From Jiangella endophytica (GTDB lineage: Bacteria > Actinomycetota > Actinomycetes > Jiangellales > Jiangellaceae), in contig NZ_QVAI01000001.1 in assembly GCF_003427025.1 (NCBI RefSeq), positions 682,001 to 746,000 of the forward strand: DNA of 64,000 nucleotides. The letters run 5' to 3'. Within the stretch, counting starts at the first letter, position 1. Every line of letters begins with the position of its first letter. The position numbers and the translations under genes were made by a program. The notes below the pieces were generated by a model. That model saw only the letters and a program-made list of their open reading frames with translations, had not been told where the DNA came from and did no database searches. Below are positions 51,782 through 60,780 of the stretch, piece by piece.

Positions 51782-52998
51782 GATGAACGGAGATCCTTTC
51801 CGGTGGGCGACGTGCCGGTGGCTCGGGGGACACCGGCATTCTCCAGGGCGTCGAGGTCGTCGGCCAGCCGCACCAGGGCGGCGTCGTCGGCCGGCGGCGG
51901 GCCGGTCAGCAGCGCGGCGATCTCCGCGGCCGGCCGGCGGGTGCGGTAGGCGAGCGTCGTGATCAGGGCGTCGACGGCGCCCGGCCCGGCCTCGCCGTCC
52001 GGCAGGTGCGCGGTCGCGGCCAGCCGGCGGATCGCGGCCGCGCGCAGCAGTTCGGCGGCGTGCTCGCGGGACCGGCCGCGGCGGTACAGCCGGGCCCGTC
52101 CCTCGGTGGTCTCGCTGGCCCGGACGACGACCGGCAGCGGCTCCGGCACCAGCCGGCCCAGCCGCCGGGCCCGCCACACCGCCGCGAGCAGCGCGGCGAT
52201 CGCCAGCTGCCAGGCGCCGGCCCGGACCCATCCGGGCAGTTCGTCGGTGAACGCGCCCGGCGCGTCGGCGTCCTGCTCCGGGACCGGCCGGTACCAGACC
52301 AGCCGCTCCGACGCGCCGAGCAGCCCCAGGGCCAGCGCGGCGTTGCCGTCGTCGTCGAGGTACTCGTTGGTCAGCGGGTCGGCGGTGCCGAGCAGCACGA
52401 CCTGGCCGCCGCTCTCGGTCGCCGTGACGGCCAGCGCCGGCTCGCCGTCGACGGGGTAGCAGGCGGCGCCCTCGGACCGGCTGACGTCGCCGGTGTAGCC
52501 GAGCCCGCCCAGCCGCGCCGACCCCGATCGTTCGGCGACCGGCAGGTCGCAGTGCGGGTCGGCCGAGCCCGGCGCGCCGACCAGGACCGCGGACAGCCCT
52601 GGCGCGTAGTCGGGCACCCGCAGCTCCGCGGCGACCAGCACCAACCGCGCGCCGGTGTCGACGAGGCGGTCGATCTGCGTCGGCGTCAGCAGGTCGGGGA
52701 CCGTCACCAGGACGGTGTCGTCGGGACCCGCGGCCGCGACGGCATCGGCGTTGGTGCGCACCGGCGCGACGTCGACGCCCTGCTCGGTCAGCAGCCGCGC
52801 CAGCGCCCGCGCGCCCGGGTTGTCGACGCCCTCGGGATCGAGGTAGCCGCGGCTGGCCCGGCTCTGCACGACGCCCAAGATCACGGCCGTGAGCAGCAAC
52901 AACACCACGATCGCGAGTGGACGGCGCCAGCGTCGCCAGTGGTCGGCGCCGGTGGGGTCGAGCGGCCGCGACTCAGGCGGCGCGGTGGTCGTGCTCAC
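51778..52998 (-). CDS. DUF4350 domain-containing membrane protein
   Basis: A 406-residue protein, GTG 52998 overlapping the preceding stop. Membrane helix 1 at about 27-48 (PLAIVVLLLLTAVILGVVQ) is followed by the extracytoplasmic DUF4350 domain: NPGARALARLLTEQGVDVAP, DTVLVTVPDLLTPTQIDRLV, GARLVLVAAELRVPDYAPG, with a likely disulfide between the cysteines in DPHCDLP and GAACYPVDGE. A second helix at about 262-280 (AWQLAIAALLAAVWRARR) leads to a cytoplasmic tail containing REHAAELLRAAAIRRL. Part of the coupled run DUF4129-DUF4350-MoxR-DUF58. Confidence 0.9.
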   Translation of the reverse strand: MSTTTAPPESRPLDPTGADHWRRWRRPLAIVVLLLLTAVILGVVQSRASRGYLDPEGVDNPGARALARLLTEQGVDVAPVRTNADAVAAAGPDDTVLVTVPDLLTPTQIDRLVDTGARLVLVAAELRVPDYAPGLSAVLVGAPGSADPHCDLPVAERSGSARLGGLGYTGDVSRSEGAACYPVDGEPALAVTATESGGQVVLLGTADPLTNEYLDDDGNAALALGLLGASERLVWYRPVPEQDADAPGAFTDELPGWVRAGAWQLAIAALLAAVWRARRLGRLVPEPLPVVVRASETTEGRARLYRRGRSREHAAELLRAAAIRRLAATAHLPDGEAGPGAVDALITTLAYRTRRPAAEIAALLTGPPPADDAALVRLADDLDALENAGVPRATGTSPTGKDLRSS

Positions 52999-53666
52999 CG
53001 CGGCACCGCCAGGACCGGCCCGTCGCCGTTGTGCCGGGGCCGGGACCGGGGGCGGGCCAGGGCGACGGCGCGGTCGAGGTCGCGCAGCAGGCGGTCGTCG
53101 TCCTCGGTCGCCGCCACGCCGCCGTAGCGGACGCCGTCGAACAACCGGGCGCCGGTCTGCATGCCGCCGGCGGGCCGCTCGAGGTCGCCGAGGACGGCGG
53201 TCGCCTCGCGGGCCGCCTCGTCGGCGGTGCGGCCGGCCCGCGGGTCGAGGACGCCGCGTTCCTCCAGCCCGGCGACGACGGCCCGGAACCGCTCGACGAC
53301 GGCGGTGGTCCAGTCGCCGCGGGCGGCGGCGTCGTCGGCCGCGGCGCGGTACTCGGTGGCGCTGCGTGGGCGGCCGGGCAGGACGGCGCCAGGACGGCCC
53401 GCGACGCGGCGGGCCAGCGGTCCGGCCCGCAGGATCACGAAGGCGGCGAACCCGACCGCGACGGCCGCGATGATGGCCAGCCCGAGCCGGCTGGACAGGG
53501 TGCCCGTGGCGGCGTCGAGGACGCGGTCGACCTGGTCGGCGATCCAGCGCAGCACCCGCGCGAAGACCGGGGTGTCGCGCTCGTAGGACGGCTGCGAGAG
53601 CTCCTGCCGGGCGAGGTCGCGGGCCTCGTCGCGGCCGAGGTCGACCGGGATCGACGCCGCGATCAC
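52995..53666 (-). CDS. DUF4129 domain-containing membrane protein
   Basis: A 223-residue protein from GTG 53666, overlapping the stop of the upstream gene and itself overlapped by the next GTG. The N-terminal region (VDLGRDEARDLARQELSQPS) lies outside the membrane before one helix at about 65-85 (LGLAIIAAVAVGFAAFVILR). The DUF4129 domain follows: SATEYRAAADDAAARGDWTT, ERFRAVVAGLEERGVLDPRA, GRTADEAAREA. Similar domains are found at the ends of transglutaminase-like membrane proteins. Its role in the MoxR/DUF58 module is unknown. Confidence 0.9.
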   Translation of the reverse strand: MIAASIPVDLGRDEARDLARQELSQPSYERDTPVFARVLRWIADQVDRVLDAATGTLSSRLGLAIIAAVAVGFAAFVILRAGPLARRVAGRPGAVLPGRPRSATEYRAAADDAAARGDWTTAVVERFRAVVAGLEERGVLDPRAGRTADEAAREATAVLGDLERPAGGMQTGARLFDGVRYGGVAATEDDDRLLRDLDRAVALARPRSRPRHNGDGPVLAVPR

Positions 53667-55165
53667 GGCGAGCCCGGGGGCGCTCCGCTGCCGCCGCGGC
53701 CATGGAGGTCGACGCCGGCCGCGCGGGCCAGCTCGATGTCGAGGCCCTCGCGCCGGATGCGCCGGTCGATGTACAGCAGGGCCGTGGCCGCCGCGGCGAA
53801 CGGGGCGGTGATGGTGGCCGAGATCATGCCGGCCAGCGTGTTCAGCACGTACCAGGTGACGGGGTCGTCGCCGGAGCCGGTGCCCAGCATCGACGGGACG
53901 CCGAACGGCACCGCCACGACCTGCCCGATGAGGAACGTGATGATCAGGATCAGCAGCAGGATCGCGAACACCCGCCACCACGACGTCCGCACCAGCGTGG
54001 CCGACCGCCGCAGCGACTCGACGACCCGGATCGGCCGGGCCGCGCCGCCGACCGTGGACGTCTCCAGCATCAGGGCCGGCGTCGACAGCGCGTAGCGCAC
54101 GTACAGCCAGATCGTGACCGGGACCGCCGCCAGCCCGAGCAGTACCACCAGCACCGCCGCGGCCGTCCCGCCGATGACCGCCAGGCCGAGCGCCAGCAGC
54201 AGCACCACGAGCGCCGGGCTGAAGTAGATCAGGGTGTAGAGCAGGGTCAGCCCGAGCAGCCGCGGCAGCCGGCCCTTCGACTCGCGCCACGCCTGGCCGA
54301 TGCTGAGGTCGCGGCCCAGCACCGCCTGCCCGACGACCACCGTCAGCACGCCGGTCAGGAACACCGTGGCGATGACGGTGACCAGCCAGCCGATCACCGC
54401 CGCCGGGAGGCTGCGGGCCAGCGAGTCGAGCGCATCGGCGTCGGACAGGCCGAGATCGGGCTCGGTGATGGCCTCGCCGAACACCCAGGCCAGGACGCCC
54501 GCCGAGACGAGTTGTGTGGCCACCGCGACGACGGCGGACAGGCCGAGCATGGCGGCGAGGTTGCGGCGGATGGTCGTGATGGCGCCGTCGAGGATCTCGG
54601 TGACCCCGAGCGGACGCAGCGGGATGACCCCCGGCTTCACGTCGGGCGCCTGCCAGGCCGAACCGGGTCCGGAAGACCAGGCGCCGTAGCCCTGGCCGCC
54701 GTAGCCCGGCTGCCCGGGGCGCGGCTCGCCGTAGCCGCCGGGCTGGGCGTGACCGGGGCCGTTCTGGCCTCCGGCGCCGGGTGGGCCGCTGTAGGTGGGC
54801 CCGCCGGGCGGGTTCCAGCCGCCCTGCTGACCTGCGGACGGCTGCTGCCAGCCCTGCTGGCCGCGGGACTGGTCCCAGCCGCTGCCCGGACCCCAGCCGC
54901 CGGTGTTCCAGCCGCCGTCCGGACCGCCCGGCGCGCTGTCGTCCGGCGTGGTGCCGTCCGGCGCGGTGCCGCCCGGCGTGGTGCCGTCCGGCGCGGTGCC
55001 GCCCGGAGCGCCGCCGGCCGGGCCTCCCGGCTGCTGCGGCGACCAGCCCGGATACGGCGGCGGCGTCGGCACGCCACCAGCCGCCTGCCCGGTCCCGGAA
55101 GCGGGCGCGTTGTCGTCGCGCGCCGCGTCGTCATCCGGCGGAGACGACCCCGCGATCCCGGACAT
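53663..55165 (-). CDS. Multi-helix membrane protein with Gly/Pro-rich N-terminal tail
   Basis: A 500-residue protein starting at ATG 55165 with GGGAG at good distance. The first 175 residues are a disordered Gly/Pro/Gln/Trp-rich tail with short repeats (GGTAPDGTTPGGTAPDGTTP). The membrane part holds about six helices, starting after IPLRPLGVTEILDGAITTIR, with WLVTVIATVFLTGVLTVVV, YFSPALVVLLLALGLAVI and FAILLLILIITFLIGQVV. The order resembles the glycerophosphoryl-diester-phosphodiesterase membrane-domain family, but no catalytic domain is attached. It is the first gene of the coupled DUF4129-DUF4350-MoxR-DUF58 operon and divergent from mtrA. Confidence 0.88.
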   Translation of the reverse strand: MSGIAGSSPPDDDAARDDNAPASGTGQAAGGVPTPPPYPGWSPQQPGGPAGGAPGGTAPDGTTPGGTAPDGTTPDDSAPGGPDGGWNTGGWGPGSGWDQSRGQQGWQQPSAGQQGGWNPPGGPTYSGPPGAGGQNGPGHAQPGGYGEPRPGQPGYGGQGYGAWSSGPGSAWQAPDVKPGVIPLRPLGVTEILDGAITTIRRNLAAMLGLSAVVAVATQLVSAGVLAWVFGEAITEPDLGLSDADALDSLARSLPAAVIGWLVTVIATVFLTGVLTVVVGQAVLGRDLSIGQAWRESKGRLPRLLGLTLLYTLIYFSPALVVLLLALGLAVIGGTAAAVLVVLLGLAAVPVTIWLYVRYALSTPALMLETSTVGGAARPIRVVESLRRSATLVRTSWWRVFAILLLILIITFLIGQVVAVPFGVPSMLGTGSGDDPVTWYVLNTLAGMISATITAPFAAAATALLYIDRRIRREGLDIELARAAGVDLHGRGGSGAPPGSP

Positions 55166-55320
55166 CGGGCTCCCTTCTTCACGCCGACCGGCCGCTCCGG
55201 GCCGATCCGGCGCATGCTCCGCACGCCCCCTGGGCGTTGTGGCCTTCGCCGTCGCGCGCCCGCAACCCGCGGACACGCCGGTCTCGACTCAATCCTGTCA
55301 CGTCCCGCGAGCACTGCTCA

Positions 55321-55339
55321 GACGCGCCACCGGCGCGTC
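55321..55339. repeat. Inverted repeat in the divergent region before mtrA
   Basis: GACGCGCC-ACC-GGCGCGTC, an 8-bp perfect stem with a 3-nt loop, about 57 nt upstream of the mtrA start. Could be a binding site or part of the transcript. Confidence 0.4.
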
Positions 55340-55395
55340 TCCGCGGCACGCTGATGAGCGACTTTTTCACTCTGAGGCCCCTTCGGTGTCACGAT

Positions 55396-56079
55396 ATGGA
55401 CATGAAAGGACGTGTGCTCATCGTCGATGACGACACCGCGTTGGCGGAGATGCTAGGGATCGTGCTGCGCGGTGAGGGGTACGAGCACGCCATCATCACG
55501 CGCGGCGACGACGTCCTGCCGGCGTTCCGTGAGTTCAAGCCCGACCTCGTGCTGCTCGATCTCATGCTCCCCGGCCGCGACGGCATCGACGTCTGCAAGG
55601 AGATCCGCGCCGAGTCCGGCGTGCCCATCGTCATGCTGACGGCCAAGAGCGACACCGTCGACATCGTCGTGGGCCTCGAGTCCGGCGCCGACGACTACGT
55701 CGTCAAGCCGTTCAAGCCCAAGGAGCTCGTCGCCCGTGTGCGCGCCCGGCTGCGCCGCACCGACGACCCCAAGCCCGAGACCCTGCAGGTCGGTGACGTC
55801 GTCATCGACGTCGCCGGTCACTCGGTCAAGCGCGACGGCCAGCCGATCTCGCTGACGCCGCTGGAGTTCGACCTGCTCGCCTGCCTGGCCCGCCGCCCGT
55901 GGCAGGTGTTCACCCGCGAAGAGCTGCTCGAGAAGGTGTGGGGCTACCGCCACGCCACCGACACTCGGCTGGTCAACGTGCACGTGCAGCGGCTGCGCTC
56001 GAAGATCGAGCACGACCCCGAACGACCCGAGATCGTCGTGACCGTCCGCGGTGTGGGGTACAAGGCCGGACCTGGGTGA
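55396..56079 (+). CDS. mtrA: DNA-binding response regulator MtrA
   Basis: A 227-residue OmpR/PhoB-type regulator. The receiver domain starts with RVLIVDDDTALAEMLGIVLR; the phosphoacceptor is Asp55 in LVLLDLMLPGRDGIDVC, with the switch Thr in IVMLTAKSDT and Lys in DDYVVKPFKPKE. The winged-helix output domain (about 132-225) has SLTPLEFDLLACLARRPWQV, FTREELLEKVWGYRHATDTR and VHVQRLRSKIE. Sequence and the partner genes mtrB and lpqB identify it. MtrA controls cell division and wall homeostasis genes in actinobacteria. ATG 55396 (MDMKGR) matches the known N-terminus; ATG 55402 is an alternative. Confidence 0.97.
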   Translation: MDMKGRVLIVDDDTALAEMLGIVLRGEGYEHAIITRGDDVLPAFREFKPDLVLLDLMLPGRDGIDVCKEIRAESGVPIVMLTAKSDTVDIVVGLESGADDYVVKPFKPKELVARVRARLRRTDDPKPETLQVGDVVIDVAGHSVKRDGQPISLTPLEFDLLACLARRPWQVFTREELLEKVWGYRHATDTRLVNVHVQRLRSKIEHDPERPEIVVTVRGVGYKAGPG

Positions 56080-56083
56080 GCGG

Positions 56084-57886
56084 ATGATCGGTCCCGTCGG
56101 CGGGGACGGCGCGGGGGCGGCAGCGGCGGGCGCGGGCGCCGACGCGCTGTCGCGGTTCCTGCCGCGCCTGGTCCAGTGGTCGATGCGGCCGTGGCGGCTG
56201 GTCCGGGGCGCCTGGCGGCGCTCCATCCAGCTGCGGGTCATCACGGCGACGCTCGCGCTGTCGCTGGTCGTCGTCTCGCTGCTGGGCGTGACGCTGTCGC
56301 GGCAGATCACCGACGGGCTGCTGCAGGCGCACGCCGAGGCAGCCGTCGCCGACGCCGCCGCGGGCATCGACAGCGCCCAGCGCACGCTTGCGGTGTCCGA
56401 CGCGCCGTCCGACGAGCTGCGCCAGACCATCACGCGCATCGTCGAGACGCTCGCCGCCAGCGGCAACACGTCGGCCGCGAGCGACCCGCTCTACGAGATC
56501 GTCGTGCTCGGCGGCGAGGGAGCGCGGACCTACCGCTCCGGCGTCAGCCCGATGAGCGTCCCCGGCCCCCTGCGCGACCAGGTCGCCGACGAGGAGCGGA
56601 TCTTCCGCACCTACACCTCGATCCACTACCTCGACGGCCGCGAGGTGCCGGGGCTGGCGGTCGGCGGGCAGATCACCGACCCGTACGGCGGCGACTACGA
56701 GCTGTACTACCTGTTCCCGCTCACCGAGCAGCAGCAGACCATCGACCTCGTCCTGACGGCCCTGGCGACGGCGGGCGTGCTGCTGATCGTGCTGCTCTGC
56801 GCGCTGGCCTGGCTGGTCGCGCGGCAGGTCGTCACGCCCGTCCGGCTGGCGGCGCGCATCGCGGAGCGGTTCTCCGCCGGCAAGCTGGCCGAGCGCATGG
56901 CCGTCCGCGGCCGCGACGACCTCGCCCGGCTGGCCATGAGCTTCAACCAGATGGCGGCCAGCCTGCAGCACCAGATCGGCCAGCTCGAGGACCTGTCGCG
57001 CATGCAGCAGCAGTTCGTCTCCGACGTCTCGCACGAGCTGCGCACGCCGCTGACGACGGTGCGCATGGCCGCCGACGTGCTGTACGAGTCGCGCGGCCAG
57101 TTCGACCCCACCGCCGAGCGTTCCGTCGAGTTGTTGCAGGCCCAGCTGGACCGGTTCGAGGCGCTGCTCACCGACCTGCTCGAGATCAGCCGGTTCGACG
57201 CCGGCGCCGCCGCGCTGAACGCCGAGCGGTACGACGTCCGCGACGTCATCCACAAGGTGGTCGACGCCGCCACCCCGCTGGCCGTCGAGAAGGGCAGCGA
57301 CCTGGTCGTCTCGGTCCCGGTCGAGCCGGCGATGGCCGAGATCGACGCGCGGCGCATCGAGCGCATCGTCCGCAACCTCGTCGTCAACGCCGTGGAGCAC
57401 GGTGAGGGCCAGGAGGTCCGCATCACCGTCGCCGCCGACGACCACGCGGTCGCCGTCACCGTCCGCGACCACGGCGTCGGCCTGAAGCCGGGGGAGTCGT
57501 CGCTGGTCTTCCACCGGTTCTGGCGCGCCGACCCCGCCCGCGCGCGGACCACCGGCGGCACCGGCCTCGGGCTGTCCATCTCGCTGGAGGACGCGCGGCT
57601 GCACGGCGGGTGGCTGCAGGCGTGGGGCGAGCCCGGCGAGGGGTCGCAGTTCCGGCTCACGCTGCCGCGGCTGGCCGGCGACGACCTGCGATCGTCGCCG
57701 CTGGCGCTCGTGCCCGACGACATCGGCGACGGTGGTCTGATCGACGCCAGCGCCATCGGGGCGCCGTACCGCCGCCTGCTGCCGGCCGGCGCTGAGACCG
57801 ACGACGCGTCCTCGCCGGTCTCGTCCGCGGCGCCGCCCGAGGTGACGCCGTCCGCGCCGGACGAGGACGTGGTGCGCCGTGCGTAG
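56084..57886 (+). CDS. mtrB: Sensor histidine kinase MtrB
   Basis: A 600-residue membrane sensor starting at ATG 56084, 4 nt after the mtrA stop. TM1 (ITATLALSLVVVSLLGVTLS, about 48-67) and TM2 (VLTALATAGVLLIVLLCALA, about 222-243) enclose an extracytoplasmic sensor loop. HAMP follows, then the phosphoacceptor His317 in FVSDVSHELRTPLTTVRMA, and the ATP-binding boxes NLVVNAVEHGEG, VRDHGVGLKPGE and GGTGLGLSISLEDARLHGG. The C-terminal 70 residues are a variable acidic, Ala/Ser-rich tail. It phosphorylates MtrA in response to envelope or osmotic state. lpqB overlaps its end by 8 nt. Confidence 0.97.
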   Translation: MIGPVGGDGAGAAAAGAGADALSRFLPRLVQWSMRPWRLVRGAWRRSIQLRVITATLALSLVVVSLLGVTLSRQITDGLLQAHAEAAVADAAAGIDSAQRTLAVSDAPSDELRQTITRIVETLAASGNTSAASDPLYEIVVLGGEGARTYRSGVSPMSVPGPLRDQVADEERIFRTYTSIHYLDGREVPGLAVGGQITDPYGGDYELYYLFPLTEQQQTIDLVLTALATAGVLLIVLLCALAWLVARQVVTPVRLAARIAERFSAGKLAERMAVRGRDDLARLAMSFNQMAASLQHQIGQLEDLSRMQQQFVSDVSHELRTPLTTVRMAADVLYESRGQFDPTAERSVELLQAQLDRFEALLTDLLEISRFDAGAAALNAERYDVRDVIHKVVDAATPLAVEKGSDLVVSVPVEPAMAEIDARRIERIVRNLVVNAVEHGEGQEVRITVAADDHAVAVTVRDHGVGLKPGESSLVFHRFWRADPARARTTGGTGLGLSISLEDARLHGGWLQAWGEPGEGSQFRLTLPRLAGDDLRSSPLALVPDDIGDGGLIDASAIGAPYRRLLPAGAETDDASSPVSSAAPPEVTPSAPDEDVVRRA

Positions 57887-59627
57887 CCGGGTCCTCGCCG
57901 TCGCCGTGCTGGCGACCGCCGCCGTCGTCGCCGGGTGCAGCGAGATCCCGACGTCCGGCCCGGTCATCGACGCGGGCGCCGTCGGCCCGCAGCCTGACGA
58001 GCAGGGCCGCTACATCGAGGTCATCGAGGCGCCACCACGGCCGGGCATGACACCGAAGGAGATCGTCGACGGGTTCATCGAGGCGATGGCCTCCTACCAG
58101 CCCGGCTACGAGACCGCCCAGGAATACCTCACCGACGAGGCCGCCGCGTCGTGGGACCCGTACGCGCGGGTCGCCGTGCACTACGAGGCCAAGCCGGTGA
58201 CCAACCAGCTCAGCGACAACGTCGTCCACGTCGAGACGACGCCGCGCGGCGAGATCGGCTCCGACGGCGCGTTCCGCGAGGACGTCCCGCCGTCGTCCCC
58301 GCCCGACTTCGACCTGCGGCTCGAGCAGGTCAACGGCGAGTGGCGCATCGCCAACCCGCCGCCGGGCATCCTCATCTCCGACTTCAGCCTCGAGCGCGAG
58401 TATCAGGCCCGCAACGTGTACTTCTTCGACCCGGGCTTCGAGGTGCTGGTCCCCGACGTCGTCTACCTGCCGCGCACCGCCAACGACGCGACGGCCACGC
58501 TGCTGGCCCGCAAGGTGCTCAGCGGCCCGACGGACTGGCTCGCGCCGGCCGTCGCCACGGCGTTCCGCCCCGAGGCCGAGCTCGGCCTCAACGGCGTCCC
58601 CGTCCGCGACGGCGTCGCGACCGTCGAGCTGAGCTCGGACGCCGCGCTGGCCGGGCCCGAGGAGCAGGAGCGCATGGTCGCGCAGCTGGCGTGGACCCTC
58701 GGCGTGCTGCCCGAGGTCGAGAAGGTCCGGGTGCTGGCCAACAACGTGCCGCTGCTCCAGGGCGACCCGCTCTCGCCGCACGATCCGCCGCTGAGCGCGT
58801 ATGACCCCTCCGTCCTGCAGTCGGGCACGCCTCTGTACGCCATCGGCGAGACCGGCGTCGTGTCCGTGTCCGACGGTGAGCTGATCCCCGTCCCCGGACC
58901 GCTGGGTGAGCAGGCCGACGCGCGCGAGGTGGCCGTGAACCTGGCCGGCAACCGCGGCGTCGTCATCAGCGGCGACCACACGACCGTGCGGGTCGCCTCG
59001 TTCGGCGAGGACGAGCCGCTCGACGTCCTCTTCACCGGCGTCGATCTCACGTCGCCGGCCTGGGACCGCACCGGCCTCGTCTGGGCCGTCGACCACGGCG
59101 TCGACGGGCCCGGCATCGTCGTCACCCGCCCCGACGGCCAGCCCGTCGCCGTCACCGCGCCCGACCTCGCCGGCAGGGACGTCGAACGCCTCGCCGTCTC
59201 GCCCGACGGCACCCGGCTCGCGCTGGTCATCGGCGGCGAGGCCATGGTCGCCAACGTCATCCGCGACGCCGACAGCGACGCGTCGATCCGCATCGACCAA
59301 CCGCGGCCGATCGGCCCCGCCGGCGTCGCCCGCGACGTCGCCTGGAGCTCGACCAGCCCGTCGTGGAGCGCCGCCGACACCGTCGTCGTCCTGCTGGAGA
59401 CCGAGTCCAACACCGGCGACACGACGGTCGAGCCGTACAACGCCGCCCTGTCCGGCCAGGAGACCCTCCCGCGCGGCGGCCTCCCGGCCGGCGACGCGGT
59501 GCAGGTCGGCGCGGCAGCCGGGCTGCCCGTCGTCCTCGAGTCCGGCGACGGCGTGCTGTACGTGCAGCGGTCGAGCAACGCGTGGTCGGAGATCGGCCCC
59601 GCCCGCAGTCCGGCCTACCCGGGCTGA
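57879..59627 (+). CDS. lpqB: Lipoprotein LpqB, regulator of MtrB
   Basis: A 582-residue lipoprotein; GTG 57879 lies inside the end of mtrB, so the two are co-translated. The signal peptide AVAVLATAAVVAGCSEIPTS has the lipobox VAGC, with the lipidated Cys at about residue 20. A GerMN domain follows (ATLLARKVLSGPTDWLAPAV, VATVELSSDAALAGPEEQER), then a C-terminal propeller-like region (LAVSPDGTRLALVIGGEAMV). LpqB is known to interact with the MtrB sensor domain in mycobacteria and affects its signalling. Full family length. The next 220 bases have no gene but hold G-rich repeats. Confidence 0.96.
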   Translation: MRSRVLAVAVLATAAVVAGCSEIPTSGPVIDAGAVGPQPDEQGRYIEVIEAPPRPGMTPKEIVDGFIEAMASYQPGYETAQEYLTDEAAASWDPYARVAVHYEAKPVTNQLSDNVVHVETTPRGEIGSDGAFREDVPPSSPPDFDLRLEQVNGEWRIANPPPGILISDFSLEREYQARNVYFFDPGFEVLVPDVVYLPRTANDATATLLARKVLSGPTDWLAPAVATAFRPEAELGLNGVPVRDGVATVELSSDAALAGPEEQERMVAQLAWTLGVLPEVEKVRVLANNVPLLQGDPLSPHDPPLSAYDPSVLQSGTPLYAIGETGVVSVSDGELIPVPGPLGEQADAREVAVNLAGNRGVVISGDHTTVRVASFGEDEPLDVLFTGVDLTSPAWDRTGLVWAVDHGVDGPGIVVTRPDGQPVAVTAPDLAGRDVERLAVSPDGTRLALVIGGEAMVANVIRDADSDASIRIDQPRPIGPAGVARDVAWSSTSPSWSAADTVVVLLETESNTGDTTVEPYNAALSGQETLPRGGLPAGDAVQVGAAAGLPVVLESGDGVLYVQRSSNAWSEIGPARSPAYPG

Positions 59628-59702
59628 CGGACCGGCGGCGGCCGGGTAGGCGGGCTCGCCTGGCCTGCGCGGCCCGCGTCGTCTGTCCAGCCAGGTGGAC
59701 CC

Positions 59703-59803
59703 GTGCGGTCCGGTGGGCTGGTGCGACTCGGTGGGGGCTGTGCGGTTCGGTGGGGGCTGCGGTCCAGTGAGGGCTGCGGTCCGGTGGGGCTGTGCGGCCC
59801 GGC
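59703..59803 (+). repeat. G-rich degenerate tandem repeats
   Basis: About six imperfect copies of a 16-19-base unit GTGCGGTCCGGTGGGGGCT between lpqB and comF. Coding in this stretch is unlikely because the frames give simple Arg/Gly/Trp strings. Confidence 0.6.
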
Positions 59804-59848
59804 CGGACTTCGCCGGACCCTGTCGGACCCGTCGGGCATCATGGTTCC

Positions 59849-60709
59849 ATGATCGTTTTCGCCGCCTCCACGAGCCGCATCGACCCGGCGCCGCCGGCCG
59901 GGCGGCGTGGGCTCGCCGGCCTGCGCCGCACCGTCGCGCGAGTCGGGCATGCGGCCGCCGACCTCGCCCTCGGCAGCGTCTGCGCCGGCTGTGGCGAGCA
60001 TCCCGGCCTGCTCTGCCCGGCCTGCCGCGCCGCGCTGCTCGGGCCGGCGTCGTGCGTGCGGGCCGTCCCGGGCCGGCCCGATCTCCCCCTCGCGGGCGCC
60101 GCCACCTACGCCGGTTCCGTCCGCGCAGCGATCATCGAGCACAAAGAGCACGCCCGACTGCCGCTGGCCGCTCCCCTCGGCGACGCCCTCGCGGTCGCCG
60201 TCACGGCCCTCCTCGCCGCCGACGTCACCGCAGCTGCCGCCGCCGAGGTCGCTGCACTCGGCCCCGTCCGCCACGGCCCCGTCCGCCGCGGCGCCGCTCT
60301 GGGTCACACCGGGCTCGGCAGCGCCGGGCTTGGCGATCGCCCCGTGGTGCTGATCCCCGTCCCGTCGGCGCGGTCCGCGGTGCGCCGCCGCGGCCACGAC
60401 CCCGTCCTCCGGTCGGCCCGCCGAGCCGCCGCCACCCTGCACCGTTCCGGTCAGCGAGCCACCGTCGTGGCCGGGTTGCGGCACCGGCACCGGGTGGCCG
60501 ACCAAGCCGGTCTCGACCGGCGCGAACGCGAGCACAACCTGCAGGGCGCGCTCGTCGCCGCCAGAGCCGTCGCCGGGCGCAGCGACGGCTGCTGCGTGGT
60601 CGTCGTCGACGACATCGCGACCACCGGCGCCACGCTGCGCGAGAGCGCCCGGGCGCTCGAGGTCACGGGCGTGCGGCCATGCGGCGCGGCGGTCATCGCG
60701 GTGGTGTGA
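59849..60709 (+). CDS. comF: ComF family phosphoribosyltransferase-like protein
   Basis: A 286-residue protein from ATG 59849. The N-terminal zinc-binding double CxxC is present in SVCAGCGEHPGLLCPACRAA, followed by the ComF linking region (ATYAGSVRAAIIEHKEHARL). The C-terminal type I phosphoribosyltransferase fold has IPVPSARSAVRRRGHDPVLR, DQAGLDRREREHNLQGAL, and the PRPP loop VVVVDDIATTGATLRESARA. An Ala/Gly/His-rich insert of about 50 residues (VRHGPVRRGAALGHTGLG) is unusual in the family. Function in actinobacteria is not established; in naturally competent bacteria it serves DNA uptake. Conserved neighbour of hpf. Confidence 0.9.
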   Translation: MIVFAASTSRIDPAPPAGRRGLAGLRRTVARVGHAAADLALGSVCAGCGEHPGLLCPACRAALLGPASCVRAVPGRPDLPLAGAATYAGSVRAAIIEHKEHARLPLAAPLGDALAVAVTALLAADVTAAAAAEVAALGPVRHGPVRRGAALGHTGLGSAGLGDRPVVLIPVPSARSAVRRRGHDPVLRSARRAAATLHRSGQRATVVAGLRHRHRVADQAGLDRREREHNLQGALVAARAVAGRSDGCCVVVVDDIATTGATLRESARALEVTGVRPCGAAVIAVV

Positions 60710-60768
60710 CGCCCACCGCCGCTAGCAGAAATCAAGGGGTTCCATGTGTACGGCAGACGACGAACGGC

Positions 60769-60774
60769 TAACGT
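60769..60774 (+). promoter_or_regulatory. Candidate -10 box of hpf
   Basis: TAACGT in GGCTAACGTTTG. It places the transcript start near 60781, exactly at the left arm of the folded leader. Confidence 0.5.
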
Positions 60775-60780
60775 TTGTTC

